From assembly GCA_013297885.1 (NCBI GenBank), contig JAAFIR010000017.1, positions 35,117 to 99,116 of the forward strand: 64,000 nt of DNA, written 5' to 3'. A model generated the notes under the pieces. The model was not told the origin of the DNA. It saw nothing but the letters and a program-made list of their open reading frames with translations, and searched no databases. Below, piece after piece: positions 8,569 through 16,837 of this stretch (position 1 is its first letter; every line of letters starts with the position of its first letter). This stretch comes from Leptospirales bacterium (GTDB lineage Bacteria > Spirochaetota > Leptospiria > Leptospirales > Leptospiraceae). The translations under genes were made by a program, and so were the position numbers.

Positions 8569-9326
8569 TATCTTCCTTGTTCCACAAATAAATTTGTTTT
8601 TTTTGCAATAAAGCGAAATATAAAATAAATAATCCAAACAGAAATAAAAATAATTTTATGTTGAAAAGGAATTAAATCAAAACTAAAATTTTCTACTTTT
8701 ACATAATTCAAAAGATAAATTAAAAAATCAAAAAACAAAAAAATTAAAATGAGCCCAAGGATACTAGAATATTCTCTGTGAATCACTGTTCTAAAAGAAA
8801 ATGAATTTTCAGAAGATTTAAAATTTTTAAAACTAGGAATAAACGCAGGAGTTCTATTTGCCCATAATAAATATTTATCTGAAAATTTTTTTCTTAAAAA
8901 ATTTTCTTCAGTTAAAATAATTCTTTCATAGTAAAAACAAAACACCAAAATAAAAAATACAAACAAAACAAAACTTCTTGGAATTAAAGCAACACCTGAA
9001 TGCATCAAAAAATTTCCCAAATACAATGGATGACGAAGCAAAGAATACATCCCAGTTTGGTTCAAAACATCTGCGACTTGTTTATGCCTATTTCTTCCAG
9101 AAGTATTTTTTGGAACAAAAGCAATTGTTAAACTCCTAACGATAAGTCCAATAAAACTGACTAAAAAACAAAATCCAAGATAAAATAATTGATAAGAATA
9201 ATTTTCATTTGGATAACGAGTATCTGTTAGAAAAAAAAAAGAAATTAGCACTACCAAAGCTGGGATGTAAGAACGATATTTAAATAAAAATTGTCCTTGT
9301 TTGTCTAATTCTTCCATAATCGGCAT
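8568..9326 (-). CDS. Isoprenylcysteine/phospholipid methyltransferase-like membrane protein (ICMT/PEMT family)
   Basis: A 252-residue multi-span membrane protein. The diagnostic C-terminal SAM-binding region is present: 'GMYSLLRHPLYLGNFLMHSG' (the RHPxYxG motif) followed by 'ILTEENFLRKKFSDKYLLWANRTPAFIP' (EExxLxxxFGxxYxxYxxxxPxxiP). Members methylate isoprenylcysteine, phosphatidylethanolamine or other membrane lipids. The bacterial substrate is unknown. It is the first gene of the operon leading to rarA and is divergent from the acyltransferase gene, with 44 bases between the two starts. Confidence 0.8.
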   Translation of the reverse strand: MPIMEELDKQGQFLFKYRSYIPALVVLISFFFLTDTRYPNENYSYQLFYLGFCFLVSFIGLIVRSLTIAFVPKNTSGRNRHKQVADVLNQTGMYSLLRHPLYLGNFLMHSGVALIPRSFVLFVFFILVFCFYYERIILTEENFLRKKFSDKYLLWANRTPAFIPSFKNFKSSENSFSFRTVIHREYSSILGLILIFLFFDFLIYLLNYVKVENFSFDLIPFQHKIIFISVWIIYFIFRFIAKKTNLFVEQGR

Positions 9327-9370
9327 AAAAAAATCCTTGTTAATAAAACTTAATTTTATAATTTTGCTTC

Positions 9371-10624
9371 ATGTCAACTGAATCATTTATTCCACCCAAG
9401 ATGAACTATCCTTTACTTTGGTTAATGGATTTAGGAATTAAAAATTTACTCAAAGCTGTTCATAATATTGAAAATGTTGTGATCAAAGAATCTGATAAAG
9501 AAAAATTAAAAATGCTTAAAGATGAAAGAGTTATCTATATTTCCAATCATCCCTCAACTAAAGAACCTCCAATTTCATACCTAGTTGGAAATTTAATGTA
9601 TTCAAGATTTAAGTATATGGCTTCTCGTGAAGTGTTTGATTGGGGTGAAGGGTTTGTTGGAGATTTTATTCAGCAGATGGGTGGCTTTTCAGTTATCGCA
9701 GGATCTGGTGATAGAGAGTCTCTAAAAATGACTCGTTCCATTCTTGCATCTGAAAAAGGAAAATTAGTTTTGTTTCCTGAAGGAGAACCAACTGGAACAG
9801 AAAATGATAATCTCCTTCCATTTCAATCAGGAGTTTCACAACTTGGTTTTTGGGGATATGAAGACGCTTTAAAATTAAATCCAAAAGCAGACATCACAAT
9901 TGTTCCAGCTTTTGTAAAATATCGAATGTATGGATCAAAAGAATCAATTCGCAGAGATGTGGATTATTCTTTAGAAAAAATGGAAAACTATTTTGGAATT
10001 TCAAAAAAAGGAAAAGATATTATTCATAGACTTTCTTCAATTGGAAGAAGAATAATTGAAAAAGCAGAAAGAGAATTTGGTATTGTACCAGACGAATCTC
10101 AAACTTTTGATTATAGAGTTGGACGACTTCGACATCATATTTTAGATACAGTTGCTGAAACTGTTGATTTAAAAAAATACAATAAAGAAGATCATGCAAT
10201 TGACAAACTAAGAAAAATTCTTTCTACTTTTGAAATGGTTTTTGTCAAAGCAGCAGATCCAAAAAATGAATTACCCTCTTTAGACAAAGCTAAATGGGGA
10301 AGAAAGTTTTGTCAAAGAGCTTATGATTTTATCACAATTGGAACAACTTATCTCCACGAACTTCCTTCAGCAGAAAGAATTTACGAATGGATTTATAGAT
10401 TAGAAAATGAATTATTTGCAAAAACAAATCCAAGACCTCAAATTGCTGAAGTTCATTTTGCTCCATTTTTTAAATTTTCTGAACTTTACCCAAATTATAA
10501 AAAAGATAAAAAGAAAGCTGTTGAGGAACTCACTACAAGACTTAGAAATGAAATACAAACTTTACTTGATCGTGAAGTAAAAAATTCAGAACATTTATAT
10601 CCTGAAGGACATGTTTTTTTCTAG
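9371..10624 (+). CDS. PlsC-like 1-acylglycerol-3-phosphate acyltransferase domain protein
   Basis: A 417-residue protein with an N-terminal glycerolipid acyltransferase domain. The catalytic block is ISNHPSTKEPP, i.e. NHx4E rather than the usual NHx4D, and the glycerophosphate-binding block is LFPEGEPTGTENDN (FPEG). The C-terminal 200 residues ('SSIGRRIIEKAEREFG...') are helical and charged and are not part of the standard PlsC domain. The role is probably phospholipid or other lipid acylation at the inner membrane. The D-to-E change is conservative but notable. The stop codon is 1 base before repeat copy 3. Confidence 0.75.
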   Translation: MSTESFIPPKMNYPLLWLMDLGIKNLLKAVHNIENVVIKESDKEKLKMLKDERVIYISNHPSTKEPPISYLVGNLMYSRFKYMASREVFDWGEGFVGDFIQQMGGFSVIAGSGDRESLKMTRSILASEKGKLVLFPEGEPTGTENDNLLPFQSGVSQLGFWGYEDALKLNPKADITIVPAFVKYRMYGSKESIRRDVDYSLEKMENYFGISKKGKDIIHRLSSIGRRIIEKAEREFGIVPDESQTFDYRVGRLRHHILDTVAETVDLKKYNKEDHAIDKLRKILSTFEMVFVKAADPKNELPSLDKAKWGRKFCQRAYDFITIGTTYLHELPSAERIYEWIYRLENELFAKTNPRPQIAEVHFAPFFKFSELYPNYKKDKKKAVEELTTRLRNEIQTLLDREVKNSEHLYPEGHVFF

Positions 10625-10766
10625 GAGGAATTTTTTTGTCTGGCACTTCGGTACGATTTTCGCTTACGCGAAAATCACTCAGTGACCGACAAAAAAACCG
10701 GGCTTTCCTCTTTCGTAAAAAAATTTCATTTGAAATTTTTTTACGCCGAGTCAATCCCTTTCTCTA
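10625..10766 (-). repeat. Three-way-junction intergenic element, copy 3
   Basis: Minus orientation, between convergent genes. Inner helix GGG/CCC (10756-10758 with 10700-10702), second helix CTC/GAG, internal loop gg/aaa, then a CGTAAAAAAATTTC hairpin. The second arm is TGTC...GACA with extra nested hairpins (ATTTTCGC/GCGAAAAT). The outer helix is GAGAA/TTCCTC with one mismatch, the weakest of the set. Confidence 0.8.
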
Positions 10767-10861
10767 GCATTGGAAAATTTATAATACAAATAATAAAATT
10801 CATTTTTTTATTTTTCTTTTGTTTTAATTTTTTCTTATGTTTTTCTATCTTTTATTAAAAT

Positions 10862-12061
10862 TTAATCAATATCAAGTAAATGACCCATCTTTTCTTTTTT
10901 TGTCAGTAAATAATGGTGGTTCTGTTCAATTGGTTTTATTTCCAAGGGAATTCTATCAACAACTTCAAGTCCATAAGCTTCAAGACCAACTATTTTTCTT
11001 GGATTATTTGTTAAAAGTTTCATTTTGTCAACACCTAAATCTCTTAGGATTTGTGCACCAATTCCATAGTCTCGTAAATCAGGAGCAAAACCTAATTTCT
11101 CATTTGCTTCAACAGTATCCAAACCTTTATCTTGAAGATTGTATGCTTTTAATTTATTCACAATACCAATTCCTCTTCCTTCTTGCCTCATGTAAAGTAC
11201 TACACCTGATCCTTCTTTTTCTACAGCAGAAAGTGCTGCATGAAGTTGAGGACCACAATCACATCGATTGCTCATAAAAATATCACCTGTTAAACATTCA
11301 GAGTGAACACGAACTAAAAAAGGTTCCTCTTTTTTTACTTCACCTTTAATTAATGCAATATGAATTTTATCATCAATCAAAGTTGAATAAGCTCTAATTT
11401 TAAAGTCACCGTAATTTGTGGGAAGATTGGTTTCTACTTCTAAAGAAATTAATTTATCTTTTGTTCTGCGGTACCGAATCAAATCTTCTATAGTATAAAT
11501 ATTTAGTTTATGTATTTCTGCAAATTTTTCAAGGTCTTTCATTCTCGCCATTGTGCCATCATCATTCATAATTTCACATATAATCGCAGCAGGTTTTAAT
11601 CCAGCAAGCACAGCTAAATCAACTGATGCTTCTGTGTGTCCTGCTCTTCGTAGTACTCCACCTTTAACAGCTCTCAAAGGAAATAGATGCCCGGGTTTTA
11701 CTAAATCATTTGGTCTTGAATTATCATTAATTAACACTTGAATTGTTTTAGCTCGATCTGCTGCTGAGATTCCTGTTGTAACACCTTCTTTTGCATCAAC
11801 TGAAACTGTAAATGCAGTTCCATGATGATCTCCACCAACATTCACCATTTGATAAAGCTCAAGACTTTTTAGTTTTTCTTCTACCATTGGAATACAAATT
11901 AAACCTCTTCCATGAGTAGCCATAAAATTAATTGCTTGGTTATCTGCAAACTCAGCAGAAATTACTAAATCACCTTCGTTTTCTCTATCTTCAGAATCAA
12001 CAAGGATAATCATTTTTCCAGATTTAATTTCTAATATTGCATCATCGATATTTTTTTTCAT
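10862..12061 (-). CDS. ribBA: Bifunctional 3,4-dihydroxy-2-butanone-4-phosphate synthase / GTP cyclohydrolase II
   Basis: It catalyses two entry steps of riboflavin synthesis. The N-terminal DHBP synthase domain (about 1-200) has [10 protein letters not shown] (acidic metal/substrate loop, 22-31), THGRGLIC and [11 protein letters not shown]. The C-terminal GTP cyclohydrolase II domain (about 205-399) has the zinc cysteines in [17 protein letters not shown] (Cys256, Cys267, Cys269) and the QEGRGIG motif. The 399-residue length is canonical, so both halves look active. I saw no FMN riboswitch consensus in the 118-base gap to the divergent STAS gene. Confidence 0.96.
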   Translation of the reverse strand: MKKNIDDAILEIKSGKMIILVDSEDRENEGDLVISAEFADNQAINFMATHGRGLICIPMVEEKLKSLELYQMVNVGGDHHGTAFTVSVDAKEGVTTGISAADRAKTIQVLINDNSRPNDLVKPGHLFPLRAVKGGVLRRAGHTEASVDLAVLAGLKPAAIICEIMNDDGTMARMKDLEKFAEIHKLNIYTIEDLIRYRRTKDKLISLEVETNLPTNYGDFKIRAYSTLIDDKIHIALIKGEVKKEEPFLVRVHSECLTGDIFMSNRCDCGPQLHAALSAVEKEGSGVVLYMRQEGRGIGIVNKLKAYNLQDKGLDTVEANEKLGFAPDLRDYGIGAQILRDLGVDKMKLLTNNPRKIVGLEAYGLEVVDRIPLEIKPIEQNHHYLLTKKEKMGHLLDID

Positions 12062-12179
12062 TCTTTGACCATTAGATAAAAAAGCTAGTTTATAACTATA
12101 AAAAAATCTTTAATTTGTTCTTGATTTGTTAAGATAAATTTGTTTTTATGTCCAAACACAGAAAACATAGAGGATTTTA

Positions 12180-12554
12180 ATGGAGATTAAACTTAATTCA
12201 GCTGGCAAAGTGAAAATCATTGAAGTAATTGGTAAATTTGATATAGAAAATACAGAGGAATTTGAAGTTGTGTTTAACAAACAAATTGAATCTAAGCCCT
12301 CTATTTTAGCAATAGATTTAAACAAATTGGATTACATTGATTCATCAGGTATTGGTTGTCTCATTAAATCTTTAAATAATATAAAAAACCAGAAAGGTTC
12401 CTTAATTTTAGTTGGATTAAAACCAATGATTTTAAATGTATTTAAACTTGCAAAATTAGATTTATTTTTTCAAATTATGACAAATGAGGATTTTAAAAAT
12501 AAATTTGTAAACGATGATGACTCAGACATTAATGAGTTGTTAGGAAAAAAATAA
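12180..12554 (+). CDS. STAS-domain anti-sigma-factor antagonist
   Basis: A 124-residue single STAS domain. The conserved phosphorylation site is in 'LDYIDSSGIGCLIKSL' (DSSG, Ser56 the likely phospho-acceptor by analogy with SpoIIAA). Such proteins bind anti-sigma kinases in partner-switching systems. The acidic C-terminal tail is NDDDSDINELLGKK. The SD AGAGGA lies 6 bases before the ATG. A PP2C-type sensor phosphatase (30701-33139) and a degenerate PP2C protein (14765-15865) elsewhere in the window could belong to the same kind of pathway, but no direct link is visible. Confidence 0.85.
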   Translation: MEIKLNSAGKVKIIEVIGKFDIENTEEFEVVFNKQIESKPSILAIDLNKLDYIDSSGIGCLIKSLNNIKNQKGSLILVGLKPMILNVFKLAKLDLFFQIMTNEDFKNKFVNDDDSDINELLGKK

Positions 12555-12576
12555 GGAAATATTTCAATTTTCAGGA

Positions 12577-12615
12577 ATTAGGCTTTTATTCTTTAAAGCT
12601 AAAGTCTAATTTTTT
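12577..12615 (+). terminator. Probable rho-independent terminator of the STAS gene
   Basis: Stem ATTAGGCTTT (12577-12586) pairs with AAAGTCTAAT (12601-12610) with one G-U pair and a 14-base loop, followed at once by a run of T residues. It begins 22 bases after the STAS stop codon. The rest of the gap to 12838 is AT-rich, with no other structure I could identify. Confidence 0.6.
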
Positions 12616-12838
12616 CAACCACAGTTAATCAAAACAATAATTTTTTTCTTCTGCCTTAAATAATCAAATTTTTAATAAATAAAAATAAACCTCTCATTTT
12701 AATTGAAATAATTTTGTAATTAAAACTTAATTAATTTTTCAATTTAAGGCTTTACATATAAAATATATCTTATAAATTTAATTTAAAATTCTAATTAGAA
12801 AATATTAGAATATTATAATATACTAAAGTAAGGTGATT

Positions 12839-13735
12839 ATGAAAAAAATAATATTAACCCTTTTAATTTCTTTTTTTATCAATTGTGGGAAAAAAGAAAA
12901 AATCGTTATTAGCGGTTCTGAAACAATGCATTCAATGATTTCTCAAGTGGCAAATGAATATAAAAAAGTAAATAAAGATATTGAAATAGATGTAAAAGGT
13001 GGTGGTTCTGGTGAAGGTATCCAAGAACTAATTTCTGGATTAACAGATTTTGCAATTAGTTCAAGAGAATTAACAGAAATTGAATTTGAAAAATTAAATA
13101 AAGATAATCATCTTGAATCAATTTTAATTGCTTATGATGGAGCTGCATTTGTAGTTCATCCATCAAATCCTTTATCAGAAATTACACTTGAAGAAGCTTC
13201 TGAAATTTTTACAGGGAAAACAAAAAACTGGAAAGAAATAAAAGGAAAAGATTCAGGAATTGAAGTGATAATTAGAGATAATTATTCAGGTACTAGAGAA
13301 TTTATAAAAGAACAAGTTGTAAAAAAATTAAATCTTGGAACAGATGAATATTTACAAAATAAAAAAAATGAATATTTAGAAAAAGCTAAAATTGCAATTA
13401 ATAATGAAGAAATTACAGATTTGATTTTAAAAAATCCAAATTGTATATCATATATGGGAATGGGAATAGCAAATGCAAAAACTGAATTAAAACTTTTAAA
13501 ATTTGCTAAAACTAGAAAAGATGAATTTGTAGTTCCAAATGTTCAAAATATAAAAGATAGAAAATACAAACTTTCACGTGGTTTAAAAATGTTTTATAAG
13601 TCTGGAAAAAACTCTAAAAAATTAGATGAGTTTGTAAGTTTTGTTCTAAGTGAAAAAGGGCAAACAGTAATTTTAAATTCTGGTTATCTTAGATCTACAC
13701 TTCCTGAAGTTAAAGTTGAAGGAAAAAGAAACTAG
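12839..13735 (+). CDS. PstS-like phosphate-binding lipoprotein
   Basis: A periplasmic ligand-binding lipoprotein (signal MKKIILTLLISFFINCGKK, lipobox FINC). ATG at 12839 is chosen over an in-frame GTG two codons upstream because the AAGG ribosome-binding site is correctly spaced. The sequence follows the PBP-like domain family of PstS: 'ISGSETMHSMISQVANEY', 'VKGGGSGEGIQELISGLTDF', 'ISSRELTEIE', and 'IIRDNYSGTREFIKEQVV', matching the residues that cradle phosphate (S, GSG, D and SGTR). No pstCAB genes are adjacent, so it may act as a stand-alone phosphate sensor or binding protein. Confidence 0.85.
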   Translation: MKKIILTLLISFFINCGKKEKIVISGSETMHSMISQVANEYKKVNKDIEIDVKGGGSGEGIQELISGLTDFAISSRELTEIEFEKLNKDNHLESILIAYDGAAFVVHPSNPLSEITLEEASEIFTGKTKNWKEIKGKDSGIEVIIRDNYSGTREFIKEQVVKKLNLGTDEYLQNKKNEYLEKAKIAINNEEITDLILKNPNCISYMGMGIANAKTELKLLKFAKTRKDEFVVPNVQNIKDRKYKLSRGLKMFYKSGKNSKKLDEFVSFVLSEKGQTVILNSGYLRSTLPEVKVEGKRN

Positions 13736-13748
13736 TTTTTTAATACTA

Positions 13749-13890
13749 GCAAAAGTGATTAAAACGGCGTCAAAAAATTTTGAATAAAATTTTTTTGACG
13801 AAAGTTGAAAGCACGGTTTTTTTGTGGGTGCATTAATTTGTAAATAGTGTTTGTATTTTATTTTATACCAACCCACAAAAAAATTTGCCC
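13749..13890 (+). repeat. Three-way-junction intergenic element, copy 4
   Basis: Plus orientation, following the PstS-like gene. Outer helix GCAAA/TTTGC (13749-13753 with 13884-13888), inner helix GTG/CAC (13755-13757 with 13812-13814), second helix AC/GT (13764-13765 with 13804-13805), internal loop gg/aaa, CGTCAAAAAATTTT hairpin. The second arm is TTTGTGGGT/ACCCACAAA. Confidence 0.9.
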
Positions 13891-14018
13891 ATATTTGAAT
13901 TCAGAAAAATCAATAATTTATCAATAAAATTTTTAACTATTCGATCTTAGTTAGTCAGCACAAGGTAAAGCTTGATTAGAATTGAATAAAAAAAAGAATA
14001 GCATTCAAAGAAATTTTC

Positions 14019-14768
14019 ATGAAACTTTATTCAGAACTTGCAGAGTATTATTACGAAATCGAAAAACCGGGTAGAAAATTTATTCAAGAAGTAAAATTTT
14101 TAGATGCAATTTTTAAAAAACACAAAGTGAAATCTGTTTTAGATTTAGGTTGTGGAACTGGTGAACATTCTCATGCAATGAAAACTCTGGGTTATCAAGT
14201 TTCTGGAATAGATTCTTCAATGGAAATGATTAATTATGCAAAAAAAAGATTTCCAGAAATTGATTTTCAAGTTTCAGATATGCAAAATTTTTTAACCCCA
14301 AATTCATATGATGGAATTTATTGTATTTTTGGAACTTTTAATTATTTAACTGAAGAACAAGAAATTTTAAAATGTATAGACCACACTAGAAAAAATTTAA
14401 AACAAGCAGGAATTTTTGTTTTAGAAGTTTGGAATGCAATTCCATTTCAAATTATAAAACGTAAACCTTTAACAACTGTTAGCCAGTCAAGAGTTGGTTC
14501 TATAACTATCCAAAGAGATAGAGGTTTTAAGATAAAAAGTATTGAACCAAAACCAGAAAATCCAACATTGGTTGAAGTGAACTATGTTTATTATTTGGCT
14601 CAAAAAGAAATTAAAGATAAACATTTAATGAGAGTTTTTAAACTAGATGAAGTTATTAGTTATTTAAAAAAATTTCAGTTTGAGTTATTACATATTTTTA
14701 GTAATTATGCAGGTGAAAAGTATTTACAATATGGTTCTAGAATTTTGATTGTTCTACAAAAAAAATGA
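14019..14768 (+). CDS. Class I SAM-dependent methyltransferase
   Basis: A 249-residue protein with the Rossmann methyltransferase motif I VLDLGCGTGEHS (about 41-52), motif II 'VSGIDSSMEMI', and post-II 'FQVSDMQNF'. The substrate is unknown. The layout (N-terminal 'SELAEYYYEIEKPG', then the SAM domain) resembles YcgJ/UbiE-like small-molecule methyltransferases. The stop overlaps the start of the next gene by 4 bases, so it is co-translated with the degenerate PP2C membrane protein. Confidence 0.8.
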   Translation: MKLYSELAEYYYEIEKPGRKFIQEVKFLDAIFKKHKVKSVLDLGCGTGEHSHAMKTLGYQVSGIDSSMEMINYAKKRFPEIDFQVSDMQNFLTPNSYDGIYCIFGTFNYLTEEQEILKCIDHTRKNLKQAGIFVLEVWNAIPFQIIKRKPLTTVSQSRVGSITIQRDRGFKIKSIEPKPENPTLVEVNYVYYLAQKEIKDKHLMRVFKLDEVISYLKKFQFELLHIFSNYAGEKYLQYGSRILIVLQKK

Positions 14769-15865
14769 ATTTTAAATTAAGAGTTTCTATTATTGCAGGT
14801 TTATTAGTTTTTTTATCTTTCCAAGCTTTTTATTTAATCGAATACTTTTATTTTTTTAGCTCAATAAATTTTATGGCAGATGAAAATTTCCACATCGGAA
14901 GATTTTTTATATCAGTATCATTTTCATTTTTAGCAGGACTTTTAGTTTATATTTATACAAATAATTTTTATAATTCTTTAAGAGATTTATCACATAAAAT
15001 TCAAGTTTGGGGAAATACTTTAGAAAAACCTGTTGAAAGTATTTCAGTTCTAAAAAAAGATCCAGATATTGAATCTTTGGAAAAATTTTTGATTCGAGCA
15101 ATTGAAGAAAATGAAAAAAAAGTTTCAGAAAAATTTAAACGTGAATTAGAAAAAAATAATACCTTGATAGTAGAAAGTTTTAAACCCTTTTTGCCAGAAA
15201 ATAAACTTGGTGGAATTGAATTTTTAGATGCATCTATTTTTCCATCTAGTTCTCATAATTTTGATTATGATTTAGTGCAGATTGTAGAAACCGAAAAAGG
15301 TTTTATTATGCTTCTAACAGGTTTTGAAAAATCAGAAATTTTTGAATCAATTTACAAATTAAAATTAAAATCAATTTGTTCCACTCTAGAAAATTTATTT
15401 TATTTTAAAGAAGAAGAAATTTTAAAATCATTAGAAAAAATTTTAGAACAAAATTATTTTCCAAATTTAAGGCTTTCTATTCATTATGTTCCAAATATTT
15501 CATCACATCTATCTAGTTTACATTTTCAAAAAATGCCTATGATAATTTTAGACGATTCAGGAATATCTTTAATTCGTTCAGATGAGATTAATTTACCAAG
15601 TGGAAACAATCTAAAATTTCATCGTTCTGTTTTTGAACAAAAAACTTATTTAATTTTAATTTCAGATCATATACTTGATAAATTAAATATTTCTCCAAAA
15701 GAATTAATTTTAATTTTAGAAAAAGAAATATTTGCAAGACCAATTTTTTTAAATTCTAAAGAACTAATTTATCAAATAAGTGTTTTAATGGAAAAACTAG
15801 GTAGAGAAAAAAAACTAGATAATATCCTCGATTGGTTCTTTGCAATAGTGCTTTTAAAAAAGTAA
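14765..15865 (+). CDS. Membrane protein with degenerate SpoIIE/PP2C-type domain
   Basis: The first 65 residues hold two transmembrane segments ('IAGLLVFLSFQAFYLIEYFY' and 'ISVSFSFLAGLLVYIYT'). The rest resembles the PP2C/SpoIIE phosphatase fold in strand order: 'DLVQIVETEKGFIMLLTGFE' stands where active enzymes have a metal-binding GD...lliGDvsGhG, and 'PMIILDDSGISLIRSDE...YLILISDHILDKL' where they have the substrate loop and 'ytDGv'. The metal-binding aspartates are absent, so it is probably catalytically dead and may act as a regulatory pseudo-phosphatase. The end of this gene runs straight into a histidine-kinase remnant. Confidence 0.55.
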   Translation: MNFKLRVSIIAGLLVFLSFQAFYLIEYFYFFSSINFMADENFHIGRFFISVSFSFLAGLLVYIYTNNFYNSLRDLSHKIQVWGNTLEKPVESISVLKKDPDIESLEKFLIRAIEENEKKVSEKFKRELEKNNTLIVESFKPFLPENKLGGIEFLDASIFPSSSHNFDYDLVQIVETEKGFIMLLTGFEKSEIFESIYKLKLKSICSTLENLFYFKEEEILKSLEKILEQNYFPNLRLSIHYVPNISSHLSSLHFQKMPMIILDDSGISLIRSDEINLPSGNNLKFHRSVFEQKTYLILISDHILDKLNISPKELILILEKEIFARPIFLNSKELIYQISVLMEKLGREKKLDNILDWFFAIVLLKK

Positions 15866-16740
15866 ATAGCCTATTATTTCATCAAGCAAAAGAAAAAAAA
15901 GTATTACTAGATTTTGAGTTTGATAAAAATATTATACCGTTTGTTTTTTCAGATCCCACAAGAATCAGACAAATTTTATACAACATAATTGGCAATTCAA
16001 TTAAGTTTACCAATCAAGGCTCAATTCTTATTTTTTTAAATTCTAAAAAGATAAACCATGAATTTCAAGAAATTGAAATTAAAATTCAGGACACTGGAAT
16101 TGGAATTCCAAAAAACAAACTTCCTGAAATATTTAATCCATTTACCTAAGCTGATGCGGGTATTACCAGAAAATTTGGTGGAACTGGACTTGGTCTTTCA
16201 ATCACTGAAAAATTGGTGAAATTACTTGGCGGAGAAATATCTGTTAGATCTGAAGTTGGAGTTGGAACTTGCTTTACAATTAATTTTCAATTTAAATATT
16301 CAGATAAAAAAATCAAAGATGAAAAAACTGAAAAGTCTCTTGATTCAGATTTTGCAAACAAATATCCTTTAAAAATTTTAGTAGCAGATGATAATTTAAT
16401 TAATCGTGAAGTTGCTAATGGAGTTTTCAAAAAATTAGGTTTTCAAATCAAACTTGTAGAAAATGGAATCGAAGTTCTTGAGACAATTAAGTTTGAATAC
16501 TATGATTTAATTTTAATGGACTTACATATGCCTGAGATGGATGGTTTTGAAGCCACAAAAGAAATCATAGCTTTGCTTGGAGCAAATAGACCAAAAATAA
16601 TAGCTTTTACAGCAGATTTAATTGATACTAGCAAAGATATTGTTTTTGAAACTGGTTTTGATGATTTGATGTTCAAACCTTTAAAGTTAGAAGAATTAGA
16701 ATCTAAATTAGTTTCTATTTATAAACAAAAAAAAAACTAA
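15850..16740 (+). pseudogene. 5'-truncated, stop-interrupted hybrid histidine kinase (tandem paralogue of the next gene)
   Basis: The remnant lacks the sensor, the membrane region and the phospho-acceptor histidine, and begins inside the dimerisation/ATPase region ('[13 protein letters not shown]'). It keeps the N box (ILYNIIGNSIKFT), G1 ([11 protein letters not shown]) and G2 ([11 protein letters not shown]) and a complete receiver domain ([29 protein letters not shown]). An in-frame TAA at 16147-16149 replaces the CAA glutamine of the FTQAD motif, which the intact paralogue at 16838-19321 has. Deletion seems to have joined it to the upstream PP2C-like gene. The segment after 16213 could still make a free receiver domain. 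Confidence 0.85.
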
Positions 16741-16837
16741 GTGTTTACAGCTTCATTAGCTAAACATTTTTACAAATGTTTTTTAAAATTTTTGAATCAC
16801 TTAAATCTTTTTTTTACTATAGATTTTCAAAAAGTAA

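Noticed and set aside
10837..11277. Plus-strand open frame opposite the end of ribBA
   Set aside because: The Leu/Gln-rich translation is an antisense artefact of ribBA, whose zinc and GTP-binding motifs are intact on the other strand.
12062..12179. FMN riboswitch upstream of ribBA
   Set aside because: The leader is only about 118 bases to the divergent gene and shows none of the conserved FMN-aptamer sequence blocks.
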